DNA from: Desulfatitalea sp.
Lineage (GTDB): Bacteria > Desulfobacterota > Desulfobacteria > Desulfobacterales > Desulfosarcinaceae
Reading direction: 5' to 3'
NCBI GenBank assembly: GCA_013041835.1
Contig: JABDRH010000457.1
Coordinates: 1 to 19,063 of the forward strand
DNA: 19,063 nt
In this document: piece after piece, positions 1 to 6,790 of the stretch
How positions within the stretch are numbered: the first letter of the stretch is position 1
How the letters are laid out: each line of letters starts with the position of its first letter
Program-made: the position numbers and the translations under genes
The notes under the pieces: model-generated
Databases searched by the model: none
What the model was told of the DNA's origin: nothing
What the model saw: only the letters and a program-made list of their open reading frames with translations

Positions 1-246
1 GTACTGGAATGCGCGGTCTTTCGCAACGCACTAAAAAAAGCGCGCCAGATATGCACCACCATCGCTTCGGTGCGGTACGCCATCGGGGAAAACCAGACAA
101 GCGACTACCTTTCCGTGACGGTGAGCATCGGGGTCACCCAGTTGAAAAAAAACGATTCGGTCGCCGACCTGATTGCCCGCGCCGACAAAGCGTTATACGA
201 CGCCAAACAAAAGGGAAAGAATTGTGCTGTCGGCAGAAAATCTTGA
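1..246 (+). CDS. GGDEF-domain protein (diguanylate cyclase), C-terminal end, 5' partial
   Basis: The first reading frame is open from base 1 and ends at TGA 244-246, giving 81 residues. It carries the last strand-helix part of a GGDEF domain: a VTVSIGVTQ strand followed by ADLIARADKALYDAKQKGKN, the classic end of diguanylate cyclases, which make cyclic-di-GMP from two GTP. The GGDEF signature loop, the inhibitory site and any sensor domain lie upstream of the window, so activity cannot be judged. The protein stops eight residues after the domain, so GGDEF is C-terminal. No overlap or close coupling to the next gene is seen (gap of about 130 bp). Confidence 0.9.
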   Translation, partial: VLECAVFRNALKKARQICTTIASVRYAIGENQTSDYLSVTVSIGVTQLKKNDSVADLIARADKALYDAKQKGKNCAVGRKS

Positions 247-279
247 AAAGCAAGTGGCATTGCTCTATTTAGACGGTTG

Positions 280-307
280 TTGATTATGTAAACACTGGCG
301 GTATTTT
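280..307 (+). promoter_or_regulatory. Possible sigma-70 promoter for the PHP gene
   Basis: TTGATT (280-285) and TATTTT (302-307) are separated by 16 bp in the 130-bp gap before the PHP gene. The region is locally AT-rich. The match is only moderate and rests on sequence alone. Confidence 0.3.
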
Positions 308-376
308 TTTGGGCAAGCCTTTTGCTTTCATTCTCGGCAAGATCACTTTGTGCAAAATCAACCAAGAGGAATTTTA

Positions 377-1282
377 ATGCTAACCAGCGATCGTGTTCAG
401 TTCAACCTGCCGAACCTTGGCCGGCTCGGCCGAAGCCACACCTTAGTGGACATGCATTTCCACTCAATTTATTCTGATGGTCGCAATCCTATCGACAAGA
501 TTGCAGACCGGGCACGCCGACTCGGCATCGGCATTGCCATCACCGACCACAACGAGATCCGCGGCGCATTGGAGATCGATCGGCACTCGGACATCCTGAC
601 CATTCCGGGCATCGAACTGACCGCTGCCGAAGGCTCTCACTTGCTGGCCTACTTCTATGAAACCAAGGAATTGCAGCGCTTTTTTGAAGTCGAAGTGGTC
701 CCAAGGATGGGCCACGGGGTAATGAGCTCCCTGAGTCTGAACATGTACGATATCATCGAGCGCGCCCAGGCGTATCAATGTTTGATCGTCTTTGCCCACC
801 CTTACTGTGCCATGTACACCGGCGTGTGTAATCTGCAATTTTCCGATGAGCAGCGCCACCTCCTGTTTCAAATGGTTGACGGTGTCGAGGTGCTCAACGC
901 CAATAATTTGAATCGCTGGAATCTCAGATGCGCAATCCTGGGCTTCAACTTAGGCAAGGCCATGACCGGTGGCAGCGACGGGCACTGCCTCAACCACATG
1001 GGGCGCGCCGTTACCTTTGCCGACTGCCCCGGAACGCGTTACGATTTTCTGGATGCGGTGGCGCTGCAACACAGCCGGGTCATCGGCAAGGAAGTCCCCT
1101 TTTTACGCAAAGTAACCGCCAACAGCCTCAAACTACGCTCCAACCTGAGCAACTGCCCTGACCTGCTGGAGAAAAACATCCGCTATGGCCGCAAGGTGAT
1201 CAATTTTAAATCCCGGGCCCTGCGCCGCAGAATCGAACATCACATCAACGCCGACCGCCTGAAAAGCTACCTGGGCATGTAA
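377..1282 (+). CDS. PHP-domain metal-dependent phosphoesterase
   Basis: 301 residues. The start is ATG 377, because AGAGGA (365-370) sits 6 nt upstream; a longer frame from 350 lacks such a site. The metal-binding set of the polymerase-and-histidinol-phosphatase fold is present in order: HxH in DMHFHS (H27, H29), ITDHNE (D57, H58), GIE (E80), FAHPY (H141) and GSDGH (D201, H203). The protein is therefore probably an active soluble phosphoesterase with two or three metal ions. The substrate cannot be told; relatives act on histidinol phosphate, on short nucleotides or 3',5'-nucleotide products (TrpH/YciV type), or are uncharacterised. The last ~100 residues are basic and match no motif I know. 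Its stop codon lies inside the ribosome binding site of the next gene, so the two are probably co-translated. Confidence 0.85.
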   Translation: MLTSDRVQFNLPNLGRLGRSHTLVDMHFHSIYSDGRNPIDKIADRARRLGIGIAITDHNEIRGALEIDRHSDILTIPGIELTAAEGSHLLAYFYETKELQRFFEVEVVPRMGHGVMSSLSLNMYDIIERAQAYQCLIVFAHPYCAMYTGVCNLQFSDEQRHLLFQMVDGVEVLNANNLNRWNLRCAILGFNLGKAMTGGSDGHCLNHMGRAVTFADCPGTRYDFLDAVALQHSRVIGKEVPFLRKVTANSLKLRSNLSNCPDLLEKNIRYGRKVINFKSRALRRRIEHHINADRLKSYLGM

Positions 1283-1295
1283 GGAGATGAAAGCG

Positions 1296-1682
1296 ATGCG
1301 AAATGCTATCAAAACCGTCGACCAGTTGGATAAAGTCGGTCTGCACATCAAGGCCGTCTCGCCGACCGGGAGCGAACTTGCCAAGATCACTGCATCCATT
1401 ATTTTCGGCATCGGCGCCGGAGGCGTAACGCTGTTCGAGAAGCTGCTCTTTGAAAAATCGGTGGATGAAACGTTTTCGCTGTTCGTGACGCCCGGTGCGG
1501 GAGATTCGCTTTTCGGCCATCTTCGATGTTCGCTGCTGCAACCCTTGGGAATAGACATGCCCTTTGAAATGGGTGTCACGGTCACCTCCATTGAGAAGGC
1601 CGAAGGGCACGAAGTGGTCAAAGCCATGGCGAAATCCACCGATGGCTGTGGCGGCGGTTGCGGTTGCGGATGCGACTCCTGA
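1296..1682 (+). CDS. Small FKBP/SlyD-like protein with Cys-rich C-terminal tail
   Basis: 128 residues if ATG 1296 is used. AAGGAG (1281-1286) lies 9 nt before it, while the in-frame ATG 1287 directly abuts the site. The layout resembles an FKBP-fold protein: a first strand with GLHIKAVSPTG, a GIGAGG turn followed by LFEKLLFEKSVDETFSLFVTP (compare the 'FE..L.G..VG..F.v.V.p' segment of FKBP/SlyD), then a last strand, EMGVTVTSIEKAEG. The C-terminus reads CGGGCGCGC, like the metal-binding tail of SlyD. Catalytic aromatic residues of FKBPs are not obvious, so isomerase activity is doubtful. A metal-binding or chaperone role is inference. It follows the PHP gene with overlapping translation signals and may serve that metalloenzyme. 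A GreA-type FKBP-like fold is an alternative. Confidence 0.55.
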   Translation: MRNAIKTVDQLDKVGLHIKAVSPTGSELAKITASIIFGIGAGGVTLFEKLLFEKSVDETFSLFVTPGAGDSLFGHLRCSLLQPLGIDMPFEMGVTVTSIEKAEGHEVVKAMAKSTDGCGGGCGCGCDS

Positions 1683-1712
1683 GGGCGGCGCTACGGAAAA
1701 AGATTTATCTGC

Positions 1713-1741
1713 TTGATTTAACTCGTTCTATTGCATATATA
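1713..1741 (+). promoter_or_regulatory. Sigma-70-like promoter upstream of the dynamin-like gene
   Basis: TTGATT (1713-1718) and TATATA (1736-1741) are separated by exactly 17 bp in an AT-rich stretch. Transcription would begin near 1748, almost exactly at the first base of the palindrome 1750-1880, so that the palindrome would be the 5' leader of the GTPase mRNA. Sequence inference only. Confidence 0.5.
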
Positions 1742-1749
1742 CGGATTAG

Positions 1750-1880
1750 GGTGCAGGCAGGAAATAGTTCCCCAAGGTTGCGCCGAATTTGGGTTTGTCT
1801 TAAAGGCATAGCCGGTGGATGTAACGCCAAAGACGGGCGCAAAGACAATCAAAACGGCGGAATTATTCCTTGTCTGCACC
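1750..1880. repeat. 131-bp imperfect palindrome (structured leader RNA or MITE-like element)
   Basis: GGTGCAGGCA (1750-1759) pairs fully with TGTCTGCACC (1871-1880), with one G-U pair. Pairing continues inward: GGAA (1760-1763) with TTCC (1866-1869), then TAGTTCC (1765-1771) with GGAATTA (1859-1865), then CC (1772-1773) with GG (1856-1857), with single-base bulges at 1870, 1764 and 1858. Further in, TTGCGCC (1778-1784) pairs with GGCGCAA (1836-1842), and GGC-ATA-GCC (1805-1813) can form a small hairpin. About 30 base pairs in all. It fills nearly all of the 218-bp gap between 1682 and the GTPase gene. It could be a structured 5' leader, a small RNA, or a miniature inverted-repeat element; no known riboswitch consensus was recognised. 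Confidence 0.6.
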
Positions 1881-1900
1881 TTTGACTATCCGGAGCTTGC

Positions 1901-3346
1901 ATGTATCGCGATAACTACATTAATGCCCTTCGATCGGAAATGTTGGAAATGGTGGCCGAAAAGTTGACGCCTGTTGCCATGCGTTACGGCTACAGCGATG
2001 TCCCTCTGGAAACCACCATTAAATGGCGGCCGCAAGTCCTGGTGCTGGGCAGCTATTCATCAGGCAAATCAACCTTGATCAACGACTTTCTGGGCGCCAA
2101 AGTCCAGGCCACCGGACAAGCACCCACCGATGATTCTTTCACGGTCATCACGTATGATGACAGCCTCGACGAAAACGCCCCGGTGCAGGTGACCGAATCC
2201 CGGGACGGCAAATATTTGCTCAATGACAACGAATACCCATTTGAAACCTTGAAAAAACACGGTCAGCGGTTTGCCTCGCACTTTCGTTTGAAAAAGGTCA
2301 ACTCCGCCTTTCTGAAACATTTGGCCATCATCGACACGCCGGGCATGCTCGACAGCATCACCGAAAGGGACCGCGGCTACAATTACCAGGAAGTGATCGG
2401 CGACCTGGCTCAGATCGCCGATCTTGTCCTGGTGCTGTTTGATCCCCATAAAGCCGGGACGGTACGTGAAATTCACACCAGCCTACGCGACACCCTACCA
2501 GCCCGCACCTTTGAAGACCGCGTGCTGTTCGTGCTCAACCGAATTGATGAGTGCGCCTCGATGATCGACCTGCTGCGAGTGTACGGTACCTTGTGTTGGA
2601 ATCTGTCTCAGATAACCGGCCGCAAGGACATTCCCATGATCCATCTCAGCTACTCGCTCAAAGCGGCTGCCGAGGATCAGGCCGAGCGCGATTTGAGCTA
2701 TCTGAGTTACCTGGAAAACCAACGCGAAGAGCTGAAAAAAGCGGTCATGCAGGCGCCTCACTATCGCCTGGACAACCTGGCGGCTTTTGTGGAAACCCAT
2801 GGTGAACGGCTGGCCCACCTGTTGGAAGCGCTGACCCGTTTTTACAAACGCCGCCGCAAATTCAAACTCAAATCAGCGGTCGCGGCCACTGGCTGCGGCC
2901 TTGCGGCCGGCGTCGCCATATTCGTGTTATGTGCGTCCACGCCGCCGTTCTCCGGGCTGAACGCGACCCTTCAGCTTACCCTGGCGGGAGCAGCGACATT
3001 GGCCGTCATCGGGATTTGGCGCATGAGCATCCACTCCTTTCTCTTCGGCCGGTTCCGGAAAAACACCTTAAAAAACGTCGACCGTCTTGCTGCATTGACC
3101 ACTCAAACCCGGCGTGACAATTGGGAATCCATACGCACGCTGGTGATCAACCAGATCCGCGACACCTCCAACAGGTACAGCTTGGGGGAAGCGCGCCGTG
3201 AATACAATATTATATGGAGAGTATACGAACGCGGATCAAAGGAGATCCGCGAAGCACTAAGGGAACTCGAAGACTTGTCGGACAGCAAGGAACTCGATTT
3301 TGTGCTGGGCAATTATGCATCCATGGATCAATCCCAATCACCCTAA
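1901..3346 (+). CDS. Dynamin-like GTPase with two C-terminal membrane helices
   Basis: 481 residues. The GTPase motifs of the dynamin superfamily are clear: P-loop GSYSSGKST (50-58), a conserved Thr region after it (TGQAPTDDSFTVI), DTPGML (G3, 145-150) and NRID (G4, 213-216). After the G domain come a helical part, a strongly basic stretch RFYKRRRKFKLK (313-324), and two hydrophobic segments (about 325-346 and 357-375), then a helical tail with many charged residues. Eukaryotic EHD proteins and several bacterial dynamin-like proteins share the G domain. The paired hydrophobic helices suggest membrane insertion or remodelling on the cytoplasmic side of the inner membrane. It is preceded by the promoter and palindrome above and has no partner GTPase next to it, unlike many bacterial dynamin pairs. 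The exact role is unknown. Confidence 0.85.
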   Translation: MYRDNYINALRSEMLEMVAEKLTPVAMRYGYSDVPLETTIKWRPQVLVLGSYSSGKSTLINDFLGAKVQATGQAPTDDSFTVITYDDSLDENAPVQVTESRDGKYLLNDNEYPFETLKKHGQRFASHFRLKKVNSAFLKHLAIIDTPGMLDSITERDRGYNYQEVIGDLAQIADLVLVLFDPHKAGTVREIHTSLRDTLPARTFEDRVLFVLNRIDECASMIDLLRVYGTLCWNLSQITGRKDIPMIHLSYSLKAAAEDQAERDLSYLSYLENQREELKKAVMQAPHYRLDNLAAFVETHGERLAHLLEALTRFYKRRRKFKLKSAVAATGCGLAAGVAIFVLCASTPPFSGLNATLQLTLAGAATLAVIGIWRMSIHSFLFGRFRKNTLKNVDRLAALTTQTRRDNWESIRTLVINQIRDTSNRYSLGEARREYNIIWRVYERGSKEIREALRELEDLSDSKELDFVLGNYASMDQSQSP

Positions 3347-3364
3347 CGTTCAAAGGAGAACTTG

Positions 3365-3775
3365 ATGAAAAGACGTTGGCTTGTCGTGTTGGTTTTTCTG
3401 GCCCTGACGGTGTCTTTCGTCTATGCCGGATCAGGCGTTGATTTCAAAGAGGGCAAGTGGGAGATCACCAGCAGCACCGAAGTCACCGGCATGCCCATGA
3501 AGATACCATCGCAGACGCATACCCAGTGCATGAAAAAGGCATCTCCGGTCCCCCATCAGAAACAGCCCAATCAGGAGTGCGAAACGGTAGACGTCAAAAC
3601 CTCGGGCAACACGGTCACCTATACCATGGTGTGCAACACACCGGGCGGGAAAATGACAGGCAAGGGCAAAATCACCTACTCAGGTGAAACGATGGCGGGT
3701 GGCATGGACATGCAGATGCAAGGCATGAGCATGGTATCCAAATTCAGCGGACGTTATATAGGCCAATGTGATTAG
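3365..3775 (+). CDS. DUF3617 family secreted protein
   Basis: 136 residues. ATG 3365 is chosen because AAGGAG (3353-3358) lies 6 nt upstream. Residues 1-21 form a signal peptide (MKRR, then a hydrophobic core, cleavage after VYA). The mature part has the DUF3617 pattern: FKEGKWEITSSTEVTGMPMKIP, then THTQCM near the start of the mature protein and a C-terminal half of beta strands rich in Gly and Met. Four cysteines (TQCM, QECE, MVCN, GQCD) could form two disulfides in the periplasm. The family is small, periplasmic or lipocalin-like and of unknown function. It starts 18 bp after the GTPase stop and may be cotranscribed with it. Confidence 0.8.
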   Translation: MKRRWLVVLVFLALTVSFVYAGSGVDFKEGKWEITSSTEVTGMPMKIPSQTHTQCMKKASPVPHQKQPNQECETVDVKTSGNTVTYTMVCNTPGGKMTGKGKITYSGETMAGGMDMQMQGMSMVSKFSGRYIGQCD

Positions 3776-3920
3776 GCGATTGGCGGATCAGCGCATAAAA
3801 ATGTGAAGTTCTTTTTGCGCGACCCCTAAGCATGGCCGGAGCATAAAAACGAATCCGGACACCCCACATCCGGACCCATGGTCCGCGGCGGCGGCCGATC
3901 TTGTACGCAGCCGGCGCACT
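3776..3920. other. Intergenic stretch with a weak hairpin and protein-like upstream frame
   Basis: GCGCA-t-AAAA (3791-3800) can pair with TTTTTGCGC (3812-3820), leaving an 11-nt loop. This is a weak hairpin just after the DUF3617 gene and is only a poor terminator candidate. ATCCGGAC occurs twice (3853-3860, 3868-3875). The frame of the following PNPOx-like gene is open from 3807 onward and looks coding from about 3867, see that entry. Confidence 0.35.
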
Positions 3921-4346
3921 ATGGTGTTGGCCACCAATGCACCGAACGGGTGTTGGACCGCACCGGTATACTACGTCTTTGCACGGGCCGGCTTCTATTT
4001 TTTTTCAAGCCCGGAGGCGCGCCACATCCAACACAACGCAGCGGACGACCGGGCCGCAGCCAGCATTTATTATGACAACGGGCACTGGGAAGATATCCAG
4101 GGGCTTCAAATGTCCGGACACATCCATCCGGTGCGGCAAAAGACCGAGAAACTCGATGCCATGGCGCGGTTTCTGCTCAGGTTCCCATTTGCCGCACCGT
4201 TTTTGGAAGCCGGGAAATCCAAGGGCACGTCTTTACCGAAATTGGGCAACCGAGTAGGCCTCTACTGCTTTGTCCCGTTGACCGCGTTCTACACCAATAA
4301 CCGTTTGGGGTTTGGAAAACGGATAGCCGTTAGGGTAAGCAGGTAA
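3921..4346 (+). CDS. PNPOx-like split-barrel (pyridoxamine 5'-phosphate oxidase family) protein, start uncertain
   Basis: 141 residues from ATG 3921. The N-terminal segment MVLATNAPNGCWTAPVYYVF, followed by FYFFSSPEARHIQ and DIQGLQMSGHI, is typical of small flavin- or heme-binding split-barrel proteins related to PNPOx/YhbP. The first ATG has no ribosome binding site and sits where family members already have the first beta strand. Upstream in the same frame the sequence reads HPDPWSAAAADLVRSRRT, which is family-like, but no ATG, GTG or TTG occurs before the stop at 3804-3806. ATG 3832 is out of frame and meets TAA after four codons; a one-base insertion would join it. So either the start is non-canonical or the gene is damaged at its 5' end. 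The stop is 2 bp before the next gene's ATG, suggesting coupling. Confidence 0.65.
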   Translation: MVLATNAPNGCWTAPVYYVFARAGFYFFSSPEARHIQHNAADDRAAASIYYDNGHWEDIQGLQMSGHIHPVRQKTEKLDAMARFLLRFPFAAPFLEAGKSKGTSLPKLGNRVGLYCFVPLTAFYTNNRLGFGKRIAVRVSR

Positions 4347-4348
4347 CC

Positions 4349-5152
4349 ATGACGCAATCATCTCACCCCCACAATGCGCTGGATCACCCCGAAGTCTCGG
4401 CCGCCATCTTTCATCCGCGGGCGCAGTGGACAGATCCGGGGGCCGCTGACGAGCTGCGACCGTTGATTCCGGTGGCGCCGGATGTGCGTATCGGGGCGGC
4501 CTGCCACTTGACCGCTGCCCATGCGGTCAATATTCTCTTCTTTCATGGCAACGGTGAAATCGTGGCCGACTATGATGACATTGCGCCCATTTACAACCGA
4601 GCGGGGCTGAACTTCCTCGTCGCGGATTATCGCGGCTACGGCCTTTCCAATGGACACCCGACCGTATCGGCGATGCTGGCGGACTGCCATGCAATCCTGG
4701 ATTACTTCTTGGATTTTCTGAAAGCCAGAGGGTATGCCGGACCGATGGTGGTGATGGGGCGTTCCCTGGGAAGCGCCTCCGCGTTAGAGTTGGCCGCGAC
4801 CCGCAACGATGTCGAGGGATTGATCATCGAAAGCGGATTTGCCTTTGCCGCACCCTTGCTACGGCTGCTCGGCGTCGATGTCGAGCGCTTCGGGTTCAGC
4901 GAGACGAATGGATTCGGAAACATTGACAAGATCGGGCGATGCAAACGACCGACGCTGATCATCCATGCCGAACATGACCACATTATTCCCTTCTCCGACG
5001 GCCTCGCCTTATTTCAGGCCGCTAGCGGCAAAGACAAGCAGTTGCTGAAGATTGACGGCGCCGATCATAACGATATCTTTTTCAGGGGAGCCGACCGGTA
5101 CATGCAGGCCATCCGGGACCTGGCAAATCGGGTCTCAGAGGTCGCCCAATAG
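4349..5152 (+). CDS. Alpha/beta hydrolase (serine hydrolase)
   Basis: 267 residues. The fold is recognisable from the oxyanion strand FFHGNGE (64-70), VADYRGYGLSNG (91-102), the nucleophile elbow GRSLGS with Ser139, the acid in HAEHDHIIP (Asp210) and the catalytic His in GADHND (His240). It belongs to the group of cytoplasmic or loosely membrane-bound hydrolases related to ABHD13/ABHD17 and bacterial YfhR/BEM46-like proteins; the substrate cannot be predicted. There is no signal peptide. The ATG follows the PNPOx-like stop by 2 bp, so the two genes are probably co-translated. Its 3' end overlaps the convergent gamma-carbonic-anhydrase gene by 18 bp (5135-5152). Confidence 0.85.
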   Translation: MTQSSHPHNALDHPEVSAAIFHPRAQWTDPGAADELRPLIPVAPDVRIGAACHLTAAHAVNILFFHGNGEIVADYDDIAPIYNRAGLNFLVADYRGYGLSNGHPTVSAMLADCHAILDYFLDFLKARGYAGPMVVMGRSLGSASALELAATRNDVEGLIIESGFAFAAPLLRLLGVDVERFGFSETNGFGNIDKIGRCKRPTLIIHAEHDHIIPFSDGLALFQAASGKDKQLLKIDGADHNDIFFRGADRYMQAIRDLANRVSEVAQ

Positions 5153-5650
5153 GGCGTATTCACGGGCCAACGCCATATAAATACCGGCATCGGACTTGTG
5201 CTGATCGATAATCGCGGCATCATAGCTTTTCTTGATGACGGCCGGAATGCCGGCAACCAGTGTCATCGGGCCCACCTGCATCCCCTGGGAAACAACGGCG
5301 CCGGCAGCGACGAGGCCGCCGGCGCCGATATGCGCATCGTTAAGCAATACGGCGCCGATGCCGATGAGCACGTGATCTTCCACGGTACAGCCGTGAACCA
5401 CGGCATTGTGACCGATCGTCACCTGGCGACCGATATGCAGCGGATTGCCCTTGTCCACGTGCAGGGTACAATTGTCCTGCACATTGGTCCCCGCGCCGAT
5501 GGAAATACGATCCAAGTCACCACGGATCACGGCGCCGAACCAGACGCTGACGTCATCTGCGAGGTGCACATCGCCGATAACCACGGCCGATGGGGCGATA
5601 AAGACATTTTTACCCAATGAGGGTGACTTTCCATTAAAAGGTAGAATCAT
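5135..5650 (-). CDS. Gamma-class carbonic anhydrase-like hexapeptide protein (YrdA/PaaY type)
   Basis: 171 residues from ATG 5650, which has AGGTG 5 nt upstream; a longer frame would need TTG at 5671. The sequence is a left-handed beta helix of hexapeptide repeats with the three zinc-ligand histidines in the expected places: LHVD (His64), IGHNAVVHG (His81 and His86, five apart as in Cam). The acidic loop and the proton-shuttle Glu of the archaeal Cam enzyme are absent, as in CamH/YrdA relatives, so carbonic anhydrase activity is possible but unproven. It should form a trimer with interfacial metal sites. It is divergent from the PAS-LuxR gene and overlaps the hydrolase 3' end, giving convergent transcription. 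Confidence 0.88.
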   Translation of the reverse strand: MILPFNGKSPSLGKNVFIAPSAVVIGDVHLADDVSVWFGAVIRGDLDRISIGAGTNVQDNCTLHVDKGNPLHIGRQVTIGHNAVVHGCTVEDHVLIGIGAVLLNDAHIGAGGLVAAGAVVSQGMQVGPMTLVAGIPAVIKKSYDAAIIDQHKSDAGIYMALAREYALLGDL

Positions 5651-5719
5651 TGGTGCACCTGTACCTTTCAATACGGGATAAGGCGTTCAACGAAGCTTGC
5701 GGATGGGACGCACGGTCTT

Positions 5720-5752
5720 ATTTTAGCATCTCTTTCGTCCCTTTGATGTCAA
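5720..5752 (-). promoter_or_regulatory. Extended -10 promoter for the gamma-CA-like gene
   Basis: Read on the minus strand, TGCTAAAAT (5728-5720) matches an extended -10 element. A perfect TTGACA lies at 5752-5747, but the 21-bp spacing is longer than optimal. The predicted start of transcription is about 60 nt upstream of ATG 5650. Confidence 0.4.
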
Positions 5753-5828
5753 CTCCTACCGCATCCTTTCACAAGGGGCAAGAGGTGCGCGGTGAGATTG
5801 AATTTCAAGGAACAGAGGCGTAAATGAA

Positions 5829-6731
5829 ATGAAGCAAGTTCGCAAAACACGATTTGCCGAAAACAGACCCTGCGAATTCAGCGGGGAACTCGGTAAGGCC
5901 GTACTCAACTCATTGTCCGCGCACGTCGCCATCATCGACGAAGAGGGTATTATCGTTGAGACCAATCGCGCGTGGCGGGAATTTGCCGGCGGTGACGGGA
6001 AAATCGATTCAGATGCCTTTTTGGGCATGAACTACCTGGCCATATGCGACGCCGCCGCAGGGGAAGGCGCGCAAGACGCACATGCCGTGGCCGACGGCAT
6101 TCGTTCGGTAATTCGACACGAAATCACCGAATTTTTGTATGACTATCCCTGCCACAGCCCCACTGAACAGCACTGGTTTTATATGCGAGCCATTCGCATG
6201 CAGGCCCCGGGCCCCGCTCAAGTCGTCGTCAGCCACGAAGAGATCACACAGCTAAAACTGGCCGAAGAGGCGCTCAAAGCGAGCAAGGCGGCCATCGAGG
6301 CACAAAAGCAACACCTGGAAGAAACCAACATCGCCCTCAAGGTACTGCTTAAACAGCGCGCAGAAGACAAATTGGAAATGGAGCAAAAAGTGCTGACGAA
6401 TATCAAGGAATTGGTCTTTCCTTACATCGAAAAGCTCAAACGGGCGCCAATCCGAGCCAAGGACAAGACCATCGTGGCGATCATCGAGTCGCACTTAAAT
6501 GATATCATCTCACCCTTGCTGCAACGGCTGGCCAACATCAACGTGCTGCTAACGCCCCAGGAGATGCAAGTGGCCGCACTTGTCAAGGATGGCCGCAGCA
6601 GCAAGGAGATATCGGATATCCTCAATGTATCCGAAACCACGGTACACTTTCATCGAAAAAACCTGCGGGAGAAATTCGGCATTAAGAATACGACCACGAA
6701 CTTGAGATCGTACCTGATGTCCATGAGCTGA
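5829..6731 (+). CDS. PAS domain - LuxR-type HTH transcriptional regulator
   Basis: 300 residues. GAGG lies about 10 nt before ATG 5829. A PAS sensor domain spans roughly 27-145 (AIIDEEGIIVETNRAWREFAG at its start, ending in VSHEEITQLKLAEEALK, the usual linker of PAS proteins). A coiled-coil follows (about 143-190). The LuxR/FixJ-type DNA-binding domain is at 240-297: LTPQEMQVAALVKDGRSSKEIS, then SETTVHFHRKNLREKFGI. No receiver domain, so it is not a standard two-component regulator; the PAS signal may be a bound ligand or cofactor. This architecture is very common in sulfate-reducing Deltaproteobacteria. Its targets are unknown; the divergent gamma-CA gene or the following SDR gene are the nearest candidates. 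Confidence 0.88.
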   Translation: MKQVRKTRFAENRPCEFSGELGKAVLNSLSAHVAIIDEEGIIVETNRAWREFAGGDGKIDSDAFLGMNYLAICDAAAGEGAQDAHAVADGIRSVIRHEITEFLYDYPCHSPTEQHWFYMRAIRMQAPGPAQVVVSHEEITQLKLAEEALKASKAAIEAQKQHLEETNIALKVLLKQRAEDKLEMEQKVLTNIKELVFPYIEKLKRAPIRAKDKTIVAIIESHLNDIISPLLQRLANINVLLTPQEMQVAALVKDGRSSKEISDILNVSETTVHFHRKNLREKFGIKNTTTNLRSYLMSMS

Positions 6732-6790
6732 GATGGCCGCCTGCACAAACCTAAAATATTGTTGTTCAATCGTATGCAAAAGGACATGCA

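Noticed and set aside
1815..1850. GCAAAGAC-like motifs suggesting a c-di-GMP (GEMM) riboswitch next to the GGDEF gene
   Set aside because: The conserved order of GEMM helices and the tetraloop-receptor parts are not found; only short matches occur.
3853..3875. Two copies of ATCCGGAC, possible operator repeat
   Set aside because: Only two 8-bp copies, 15 bp apart, inside a frame that may be coding; chance is likely.
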